Of a DNA stretch of 11,803 nt, positions 6,528 through 11,803 are shown in pieces. The stretch spans positions 1-11,803 of the forward strand of contig CAYSIX010000128.1 in NCBI GenBank assembly GCA_964431205.1, written 5' to 3'. Source of the stretch: CAYSIX01 sp964431205. GTDB taxonomy: Bacteria; Planctomycetota; Phycisphaerae; Phycisphaerales; Phycisphaeraceae. The notes under the pieces were generated by a model. It searched no databases and had not been told where the DNA came from. It saw only the letters and a program-made list of their open reading frames with translations. Position 1 is the stretch's first letter; every line of letters begins with the position of its first letter. The position numbers and the translations under genes were made by a program.

Positions 6528-7643
6528 ATGACCACCGTCTCCGACCGCAAGGCCGATCCCCGTCAGCCCGTCGAGGGCCTCGGCGTGGAACGCATGCTCG
6601 AGCTGCTCGGTCAGATGATGTTGATCCGCCGCTTCGAAGAGCGGACCATGCAGGCCTACATGCAGCAGCGGATCGGCGGGTTCTGCCACATCTACATCGG
6701 CCAGGAGGCCGTCGCCGTCGGCTCCGTCGCCGCCCTGCGAGCCGAAGACCCGGTCATCGGCGCCTACCGCGACCACGGCCTGGCCCTGGCGCGCGGCATG
6801 GACCCCCGCTACGCCATGGCCGAGATGTTCGGCAAGATCACCGGCTGTGCCAAGGGCAAGGGCGGGTCCATGCACCTGTTCGACAAGCCCAACCGCATGT
6901 ACGGCGGGCACGCGATCGTCGGCGGGCAACTGCCCCTGGGCGTCGGTATCGCGTTCGCCCTCCAGTACGAGCAGACCGACAACGTCTGCGTCTGCTACCT
7001 CGGCGACGGGGCGCTGAATCAGGGCGCGTTCCACGAATCGATGAACCTGGCCGCGATCTGGAACCTGCCCATCGTCTTCGCCCTCGAGAACAACAACTAC
7101 TCCATGGGGACCCACATCGGCCGGGGCACGTCGATGGCCGAGGAGCTGGCCGCCAAGGCCGAGGCCTACGGCATGCGCTACGCCGAGTGCGACGGCCAGG
7201 ACCTGCTCGACGTCTACGCCACCTTCACTCGCGAGGTCGACCGCACCCGCAACGCCACCAACCCCCAGTGGAAGCGCGGGACCATCCCCAGCTACCGTCG
7301 CGAGGGCAACATCCCCGGGCCCTGCTTCATCCACGTGGACACCTACCGGTACAAGGGCCACTCGATGTCCGACCCCCAGAAGTACCGCAGCAAGGATGAG
7401 GTCCAGGAGTACGAGCAGCAGCAGGACCCGATCCTCCGCCTCGTGCAGCACCTGGTCGACAACGACCTGGCGACCCAGGAGCAGATCGACGAGCTGGATC
7501 AGAAGGCCAAGGACACCGCCAAGGAAGCCGTGAAGTTCGCCGAGCAGTCGGAGGACGTGCCGATGGACGAGCTGTATACGGACGTGTACCGCGAGCCGTT
7601 TGGGCGCTTCAAGCCCGGCGAGCCTCACGAGGCGTTTCGGTGA
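6528..7643 (+). CDS. pdhA: pyruvate dehydrogenase E1 component, alpha subunit
   Basis: This 371-residue subunit pairs with E1-beta to decarboxylate pyruvate using thiamine diphosphate and to pass the acyl group to the lipoyl arm of E2. Visible marks are RRFEERT, HIYIGQEAVAVG (54-65), YRDHGLALARG (80-90), KGGSMHLF (111-118), GGHAIVGGQLPLGVGIA, and the thiamine-diphosphate motif from GDG (159-161) to ENNN (187-190). The loop SMSDPQKYR (279-287) corresponds to the regulatory serine loop of mitochondrial E1-alpha. Residues ~241-263 are an extra segment between the last helix and the GPCFIHVDTYRYKGHS strand, absent in most homologues I know. ATG at 6528 is favoured over the in-frame GTG at 6498 because AAGGGA at 6517-6522 lies five bases before it. 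It is the first gene of the PDH locus, diverging from bamA. Confidence 0.96.
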   Translation: MTTVSDRKADPRQPVEGLGVERMLELLGQMMLIRRFEERTMQAYMQQRIGGFCHIYIGQEAVAVGSVAALRAEDPVIGAYRDHGLALARGMDPRYAMAEMFGKITGCAKGKGGSMHLFDKPNRMYGGHAIVGGQLPLGVGIAFALQYEQTDNVCVCYLGDGALNQGAFHESMNLAAIWNLPIVFALENNNYSMGTHIGRGTSMAEELAAKAEAYGMRYAECDGQDLLDVYATFTREVDRTRNATNPQWKRGTIPSYRREGNIPGPCFIHVDTYRYKGHSMSDPQKYRSKDEVQEYEQQQDPILRLVQHLVDNDLATQEQIDELDQKAKDTAKEAVKFAEQSEDVPMDELYTDVYREPFGRFKPGEPHEAFR

Positions 7644-7698
7644 GACGAGCGGTGGGCGCCGCCAACCCTCCTTCCGCTGATAACCGTACGAGTGTTCG

Positions 7699-8322
7699 AT
7701 GATCGCACCTTCACATGCGCCAGTGATGAAGCCGGGCACGGCGGGTTGGTGCGCCGCCGACCTTGACGATGCGCGGTTCGCACAGCAGTGGGACGGCGGG
7801 CAATTCGAGATGATCAAGGGGGTGCTTGTCGAGATGCCACCGGCATACTTCGACTACGGATCCGCGGCGTTCAACCTGCTCGAAACGGTGCAGGCCTATC
7901 TCAAGTCACAGGGTCACCGCCCGCGCTGCTCGTTCGAGGTGGACATGATCATCGACGACGACACGGTCTTCCGTGCCGACGGCGTGATTGTGCTGCCCGA
8001 GGACGTGAACCGTCAGCGCGCGGTGTTGCGCCGGCTGGGTCGGGACACCGACGAGATCGGCCGCGTCCGTATCGGGCCGACTCTCGTGATCGAGTCGGTC
8101 AGTCCCGGGTATGAGCGACACGACTACGAAGTCAAGCGACGCGGTTACGCGAGCCTCGGCGTGCCGAACTACTGGATCGTGAACCGGTTTGACCGGTCGC
8201 TGCTGTGCCTGACGCTTAGCGGCGGCCAGTACGTGGAAGACAGCTCGGGCCGCGGCGAGGACGTGATCCGTCCCGGTGCGTTCCCGGGGCTCGAAATTAA
8301 CCTGAAGGAAATCTTCGCGTGA
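7699..8322 (+). CDS. Uma2-family (DUF820) putative endonuclease
   Basis: This 207-residue protein matches the Uma2/DUF820 family, which has a restriction-endonuclease-like PD-(D/E)XK fold. Its cellular role is unknown. The pattern FEMIKGVLVEMPP at the N-terminus, FRADGVIVLP (91-100), TLVIESVSPGYERHDYEVKRRGYASLGVPNYWIVNRFD (split over 128-165) and the C-terminal PGLEI are family-typical. The candidate catalytic residues D94, E132 and K146 are all present, so the enzyme looks intact. ATG at 7699 has no clear ribosome site; ATG at 7726 is an alternative. The gene sits between pdhA (55 bases upstream) and pdhB, whose GTG overlaps its stop codon by four bases. Its codons are more mixed at third positions than those of pdhA, which may mean later arrival. 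The nuclease activity is a family inference. Confidence 0.85.
   Translation: MIAPSHAPVMKPGTAGWCAADLDDARFAQQWDGGQFEMIKGVLVEMPPAYFDYGSAAFNLLETVQAYLKSQGHRPRCSFEVDMIIDDDTVFRADGVIVLPEDVNRQRAVLRRLGRDTDEIGRVRIGPTLVIESVSPGYERHDYEVKRRGYASLGVPNYWIVNRFDRSLLCLTLSGGQYVEDSSGRGEDVIRPGAFPGLEINLKEIFA
8304..8310 (+). promoter_or_regulatory. pdhB ribosome binding site inside the Uma2 gene
   Basis: GAAGGAA lies inside the last codons of the Uma2 gene, eight bases before the pdhB GTG start at 8319. Translation of pdhB is therefore probably coupled to translation of the nuclease gene. Confidence 0.65.
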
Positions 8323-9370
8323 GTGATCGAAAGCTTCAATACCGTCACGCGCTGCGGGAGGCGATGCAGGAAGAGATGCGTCGCGACGAGCGCATCTTCC
8401 TCATGGGCGAGGAGGTCGCCGAGTACCACGGCGCCTACAAGGTCAGCGAGGGCATGATCGACGAGTTCGGGGCCCGCCGCATCGTCGACACGCCGATCAG
8501 CGAGTCGGGCTTCGCCGGTCTGGGCGTCGGCGCGTCGATGTTCGGCCTGCGCCCGATCATCGAGTTCATGAGCTGGTCGTTTTGCCTCGTCGCCGCGGAT
8601 CAGATCATCAATAACGCGCCGAAGATGCTGTACATGTCCGGCGGGCAGTTCGGCTGCCCGGTCGTGTTCCGCGGCAACAACGGCGCCGGCGGGCAGCTCG
8701 GCTCGACGCACTCCTGGTCCGTCGAGTCGCTGTTCACCCAGGTCCCGGGGCTCAAGCTCGCCGTCCCTGCGACGCCGCGCGATGCCAAGGGCCTGCTCAA
8801 GACCGCCATCCGCGCCGAGGATCCCGTGTTCTTCCTCGAGTCCGAGCGCATGCTGGGCATGGGCGGCCGCGGCGACCGCGACTTTTCCAAGTACCTCGCC
8901 GACGGCAAGTGGGCCCCGCCCCCGGCCGACGAGGACGACGATTTCACCATCCCCTTCGGCCAGGCCGAGATCGTCAAGCCCGGCGACGACTGCACCGTCG
9001 TCACCGCCGGCCGGCCCCTGCACTTCGCCCTCGACGCCGCCGAGCAGCTCGCCGACGACGGCATCGACTGCGAGGTCATCAACATCCGCACCTACCGCCC
9101 GCTCGACATCGAGACCGTCTGCGAGTCCGTCCGCAAGACCAACTACTGCGTGGTCGTGGACCAGAGCTGGCCGTTCGCCTCCGTCGCCTCCGAGATCGCC
9201 GCCCAGATCTACGAGCGCGTCTTCGACGACCTGGACAACACCGTCGGCCGGGTCAACAGCGACGNNNNNNNNNNGTGCCCCCGCCCTACGCCCGCCACCT
9301 CGAGGCCGAGATGCTGCCCAACGCCCGCAAGATCGTCGAGGCGGTGAAGAAGACGACGTATAACGCCTGA
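8319..9370 (+). CDS. pdhB: pyruvate dehydrogenase E1 component, beta subunit (assembly gap)
   Basis: This is the second half of the E1 thiamine-diphosphate enzyme. Marks include FLMGEEVAEYHGAYKVSEGM (27-46), RIVDTPISESGFAGLGVGAS (54-73), FMSWSF and the DQIINNAPKMLYMSGG block, FRGNNGAGGQLGSTHSW (117-133) and CEVINIRTYRPLDIET. The GTG start overlaps the Uma2 stop. Ten Ns at 9265-9274 break the frame. Before the gap the protein ends VGRVNSD (residue 315), and after it resumes VPPPYARHLEAEMLPNARKIVE and ends at TGA 9368-9370. The two parts join if the real gap is 2 modulo 3. With two bases the product is 347 residues and reads RVNSD-D-VPPPYA, matching the spacing of RVTGADVPMPYA in human PDHB. 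Residues ~181-208 form a loop about fourteen residues longer than in the human protein. I treat this as an intact gene with a sequencing gap. Confidence 0.94.
9265..9274. other. run of ten unknown bases (assembly gap)
   Basis: Ten consecutive Ns lie within pdhB. The length is a typical fixed placeholder for scaffolding. Reading-frame continuity needs a true length of 2 modulo 3, so ten is not the real size. Family alignment favours two bases. Confidence 0.9.
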
Positions 9371-9389
9371 ATGGTGCCGCATCGGTTCA

Positions 9390-9430
9390 TCGTCGCCTGA
9401 TGGGCTACCCAGCCGCTCCCATCGCGACGA
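9390..9430 (+). terminator. stem-loop after pdhB, possible terminator or attenuator
   Basis: CGTCGC (9391-9396) pairs with GCGACG (9424-9429), and GATGGG (9399-9404) pairs with CCCATC (9418-9423), with a two-base bulge on the left arm and a 13-base loop. An outer T-A pair extends it. It begins 20 bases after the pdhB stop. No T-run follows, so intrinsic termination would be inefficient. It could instead mark the mRNA 3' end or partly attenuate read-through. TGGG (9401-9404) can also pair with CCCA (9408-9411) in a competing small hairpin. Confidence 0.45.
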
Positions 9431-9671
9431 ACGGTACAACTTGCACAATCCCTGCAGCCGGAACGAACCAGGCTCGTCTTCTTGACACGCTGAGCTGTCA
9501 TTGAGCCGACGTCGACCGGTCGTGCGGGGTGAGTCACCTGTAACGCGGCCGCACCGGCTCAAATCCCGTGGAATCAGGCCACGCGCTGGCCGATCCGCCC
9601 GGCGCGGGCTGACTTGTCATGTCTCGGGCGGGGATCGGAACCCGGGGCAGACGATGAAGGGGGCCTGGATC

Positions 9672-9676
9672 GGGAG
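9672..9676 (+). promoter_or_regulatory. ribosome binding site deciding the start at 9684
   Basis: GGGAG lies seven bases before ATG 9684. ATG 9654 and TTG 9501 in the same frame lack a comparable site, and 9684 gives the cleaner signal peptide. Confidence 0.55.
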
Positions 9677-9683
9677 TCAACAC

Positions 9684-10409
9684 ATGAGTCGGATTGGAAC
9701 CATTCTCGCGGTACTCGTAACGACTGGCAGCCTGGGCGTCGCCACCTCGGCCGACGCCGACCGCGTCGACCTGATGCCGGCGATCAACCCCTCGGGGCAG
9801 AGCACGGCCGGCCTGGACATTTACGTCAACGTTCGCGATGAGGGCGATCGCTTCGCCTTTGTCTTCCGCAACGACTCGACGGTCTATTCCTCGATCACGC
9901 ACGTTCAGTTCCACCAGCGGCTGCTCTCGTTTCTGCTGCCTACACCGTCCAATCTCTGGGGCAGCGACGGCGTCTCGTTCCACCACCGCGGCAGCCAGAG
10001 CCACCCGGTTCTGGAGCACGCACTGAGCTGGCCGGGCACGTTCGGCGGCCTCGCGGCGGACTGGCGACGCGACACGCCCCTGGACAACGGCGTCAACGAT
10101 CCCTCGGCCGGCCAGGCCGAGGCCCTGACCGTCAAGTTCCTCAAGCGGGCGGGCGCGACGCTCGCCGAGCTGATCGACGAGTTGACCGGCTCACCCTCGC
10201 TGGCGGTGCTGATCAAGGGCCCGCTGGATGAGAGCGGCCAGCACTACCGGTTCGGGGCGCTGAGCGGGCTGGTGGCGCCGGCGGGGCCGCAGTCGCAGGA
10301 GCCCGTCGAAGAGCCGGCGATCGAGACGATCGCCGTGCCCACGCCGGCGGCGGCGGGCGCCGGGCTGGCGCTGCTCGCGGGTCTGGCCGGGGCGCGACGG
10401 CGGCGCTGA
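9684..10409 (+). CDS. exported protein with PEP-CTERM-like sorting tail
   Basis: This 241-residue protein is not recognised beyond its targeting signals. The N-terminus MSRIGTILAVLVTTGSLGVATSADA is a signal peptide with probable cleavage after ADA. The middle (~28-200) is rich in polar and aromatic residues (DIYVNVRDEGDRFAFVFRND) and looks like a beta-sandwich, possibly a choice-of-anchor-type domain. A Gln/Glu/Pro-rich spacer leads to the C-terminus: VPTP, a hydrophobic helix AAAGAGLALLAGLAGA and RRRR. This is the architecture of PEP-CTERM proteins processed by an exosortase, with the VPxP variant seen in planctomycetes. The mature protein would sit at the cell envelope or surface. It lies between pdhB and pdhC but is closed by its own terminator, and nothing in it suggests a role in pyruvate oxidation. 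An N-terminal extension to ATG 9654 is possible. Confidence 0.75.
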   Translation: MSRIGTILAVLVTTGSLGVATSADADRVDLMPAINPSGQSTAGLDIYVNVRDEGDRFAFVFRNDSTVYSSITHVQFHQRLLSFLLPTPSNLWGSDGVSFHHRGSQSHPVLEHALSWPGTFGGLAADWRRDTPLDNGVNDPSAGQAEALTVKFLKRAGATLAELIDELTGSPSLAVLIKGPLDESGQHYRFGALSGLVAPAGPQSQEPVEEPAIETIAVPTPAAAGAGLALLAGLAGARRRR

Positions 10410-10447
10410 CCGACGCCTCACGACAATCTCCTGACTCAAGTGTTGGG

Positions 10448-10478
10448 AACCCCGGCCACCGCGGCCGGGGTTTCTTTT
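10448..10478 (+). terminator. intrinsic transcription terminator
   Basis: AACCCCGGCC (10448-10457) pairs perfectly with GGCCGGGGTT (10463-10472) around a five-base ACCGC loop. The T-rich run TTTCTTTT (10471-10478) follows directly. It starts 38 bases after the stop of the exported protein gene and separates that gene from pdhC. Confidence 0.92.
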
Positions 10479-10494
10479 GGCGCGCTGCCAGCCG

Positions 10495-10503
10495 TGCTAG
10501 GAT
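10495..10503 (+). promoter_or_regulatory. extended -10 promoter for pdhC
   Basis: TGCTAGGAT is an extended -10 element (TG at 10495-10496, TAGGAT at 10498-10503), nearly the same as TGCTATGAT before rpsP. The -35 is weak (TTTTGG at 10475-10480 with 17 bases). Because the terminator lies just upstream, pdhC needs its own promoter. The leader is about 60 bases. Confidence 0.5.
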
Positions 10504-10553
10504 GCCGCGTCATCGAGCCCGCCGGTTCCCGTCTCACGCGACGGACCGCAGCC

Positions 10554-10560
10554 AAAGGAG
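10554..10560 (+). promoter_or_regulatory. pdhC ribosome binding site
   Basis: AAAGGAG lies ten bases before ATG 10571, one of the two strongest ribosome sites in the window. Confidence 0.75.
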
Positions 10561-10570
10561 CACCCACGCC

Positions 10571-11803
10571 ATGCCCATCCCGATCGAGATGCCCCGCCTC
10601 TCCGACACCATGGAGGAAGGAACGCTGGTCAAGTGGCAGGTGAAGGTCGGGGACAAGGTCGAGTCCGGCGACCACCTGGCCGACGTCGAGACCGACAAGG
10701 CGACGATGGAGCTGCAGGCCTTCGACGACGGGACGGTGGCCCGGATCGACGTCGAGGAGGGTCAGACCGTGCCGGTGGGGCAGGTGATCCTGATGCTGGC
10801 CGGCGAGGGCGAGTCGGTCGAGGAGGCGGCGGGCGCCGCCGACGAGGGCACCGAGGCCAAGGCCGCCTCCAATGACGAAGACGAGGCCAAGGCCGAGGAT
10901 AAGCAGGAGGCTGAAGCGAGCGAGGAGGAGAAGGCCGAACGGCGTGAGAGCGGCAAGAAGCAGGCGGTGGCGAAGAAGCGTGAAGCCGGCGGCGAAGAGG
11001 AAGAGGCCGACGAGGGCGGCGGCGTCGCGGTGGCCGAGGAAGGCGAAGAAGCCGAGCAAGAGGAGAAGGCCGAGAAGGCCGCGCGGCGGAAGACCGGACG
11101 GTTGCGCATCAGCCCGGTGGCCCGCAAGATCGCCGAAGAACACGACCTGGACCCCAGTGATCTGACCGGCTCCGGGCCCGACGGGCGCATCATCAAACGC
11201 GACGTGCTCGAAGCGATCGAGTCCGGCAAGACCAAGCCGGCGAAGAAGAAGGCCGAGCCGGACAAGGCGCCCGCCGCGGCGCCCGTCACCGCCGCGACAC
11301 TCGAAGACAAGACCATCCAGCTCTCATCGATGCGCAAGACCATCGCCAAGCGGCTGGTCGAGTCCAAGACGACCATCCCGCACTTCCAGGCCACGATGCG
11401 CGTGGACATGGACCCGCTGATGGAGCTGCGCGCGACGCTGAACGAGCAGCTCGAGTCGCAGGGGATCAAGCTGTCGGTCAACGACTTCATCGCCCGGGCG
11501 GCGGCGTTGGCGTGCGTCCAGCACCCGCAGGCCAACAGCAGTTGGACCGGTGAGGCGATCCGTCAGCACGGGACGGTGAACCTCGGCGTGGCGGTGGCCC
11601 TGCCGGCCGAACGCGGCGGCGGACTGGTCGTGCCCGTCATCCGCGACGCCCAGAACAAGGGCCTGCGCCAGCTCAGTGAAGAAACCCGTCGTCTGGCCAA
11701 GAAGGCCCGTGAGTCCGGCCTCTCGCCCGAGGAGATGGCGGATGGCACCTTCACCATGTCGAACCTGGGAATGTACGGCGTCGACCAGTTCAACGCGATC
11801 ATC
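10571..11803 (+). CDS. pdhC: PDH E2, dihydrolipoamide acetyltransferase (partial, 3' end missing)
   Basis: These 411 codons run off the window end with no stop. E2 moves acetyl from E1 through its lipoyl arm to coenzyme A and forms the core of the complex. One lipoyl domain (~1-78) carries the lipoylated lysine K43 in ETDKATMEL. Residues ~83-173 are a long linker extremely rich in Glu, Ala and Lys. The peripheral-subunit-binding domain lies at ~177-213 (RISPVARKIAEEHDLDPSDL, GSGPDGRIIKRDV). A second Lys/Ala/Pro linker (219-240) follows. The catalytic acyltransferase domain starts near 247 with IQLSSMRKTIAKRL and reaches FTMSNLGMYGVDQF (394-407). The HxxxDG active-site motif lies beyond the window. 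ATG 10571 follows AAAGGAG by ten bases. The partner pdhA and pdhB genes lie upstream across two inserted genes. The exact substrate (pyruvate rather than a branched-chain oxo acid) is inferred from E1-alpha and E1-beta. Confidence 0.95.
   Translation, partial: MPIPIEMPRLSDTMEEGTLVKWQVKVGDKVESGDHLADVETDKATMELQAFDDGTVARIDVEEGQTVPVGQVILMLAGEGESVEEAAGAADEGTEAKAASNDEDEAKAEDKQEAEASEEEKAERRESGKKQAVAKKREAGGEEEEADEGGGVAVAEEGEEAEQEEKAEKAARRKTGRLRISPVARKIAEEHDLDPSDLTGSGPDGRIIKRDVLEAIESGKTKPAKKKAEPDKAPAAAPVTAATLEDKTIQLSSMRKTIAKRLVESKTTIPHFQATMRVDMDPLMELRATLNEQLESQGIKLSVNDFIARAAALACVQHPQANSSWTGEAIRQHGTVNLGVAVALPAERGGGLVVPVIRDAQNKGLRQLSEETRRLAKKARESGLSPEEMADGTFTMSNLGMYGVDQFNAII

Larger units (their letters stand above)
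9371..9683. other. 313-base intergenic stretch after pdhB
   Basis: No gene is supported here. The stretch holds a strong bulged stem-loop at 9390-9430. It also has a perfect TTGACA at 9482-9487 with no credible -10 at 16-18 bases, and a short inverted repeat TGACA...TGTCA at 9483-9500. The upstream part of the 9501-9683 frame is open but arginine-rich and unlike a secreted protein N-terminus. The promoter of the next gene was not found, so that gene may be read from pdhB. Confidence 0.5.

Noticed and set aside
6330..7817. An N-terminal extension of bamA by about 496 codons
   Set aside because: The extension is antisense to pdhA and precedes a proper signal peptide at 6329. It has no family character, and a BamA signal sequence must be at the N-terminus.
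9482..9510. A perfect TTGACA as a promoter for the exported protein gene
   Set aside because: No -10-like hexamer lies 15-19 bases downstream, where the sequence is GC-rich, so the match is likely chance.
9552..9570. A tRNA T-arm-like segment (GGCTCAAATCC)
   Set aside because: The loop looks like a T-loop, but the stem has a mismatch, T54 is replaced by C, and no matching 5' acceptor, D-arm or anticodon arm is found in the preceding 70 bases.
10762..11535. A 257-codon - strand frame opposite pdhC
   Set aside because: It is Ser/Ala/Arg-rich sequence that mirrors the repetitive Glu/Lys/Ala codons of the E2 linker, with no domain character.
1..11803. CRISPR array, insertion sequence or prophage
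   Set aside because: No regularly spaced direct repeats with unique spacers, no transposase or integrase, and no phage structural gene were found. The 27-nt repeats are too few and irregular in spacing.

Overview
The window is very GC-rich and reads as a bacterial chromosome segment. It most resembles a planctomycete, probably of the Phycisphaerae type. The reasons are a secreted protein ending in V-P-T-P, a hydrophobic helix and an RRRR cluster (the PEP-CTERM-like tail common in that class), an Omp85/BamA protein that implies an outer membrane, a Uma2-type nuclease, and a lone rpsP-trmD pair without rimM between them. The taxonomic call is an inference from gene content, not from a marker search.

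Layout. From 204 to 1769 (+) lies an HDOD-GGDEF signalling protein. Ribosomal protein S16 (1959-2228, +) follows behind a good promoter, then the tRNA m1G37 methyltransferase TrmD (2403-3155, +), then a cytoplasmic thioredoxin-fold protein with a WCGDC motif (3299-3868, +). The gaps around trmD and after the thioredoxin gene hold three copies of a 27-nt imperfect palindrome, plus another strong hairpin. BamA (3930-6329, -) converges on the thioredoxin gene and diverges from pdhA.

The right half is a pyruvate dehydrogenase (PDH) locus, all on +: pdhA (6528-7643), a Uma2-family putative nuclease (7699-8322), pdhB (8319-9370, interrupted by ten Ns), a PEP-CTERM-like exported protein (9684-10409) closed by a textbook intrinsic terminator, and pdhC (10571 to beyond the window end) with its own promoter and ribosome site. 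E1-alpha and E1-beta form the thiamine-diphosphate decarboxylase. E2 carries the lipoyl arm and the acetyltransferase core. E3 is not in the window.

The most unusual points are two unrelated genes interleaved with the PDH genes, the 4-base overlap that ties the nuclease gene to pdhB, the extra segments in both E1 subunits, a strongly acidic E2 linker, and the intergenic palindrome family. I see no CRISPR array, insertion sequence, tRNA or rRNA. I did not find a convincing wholly new multi-gene system; the nuclease inside the PDH operon is the best lead.
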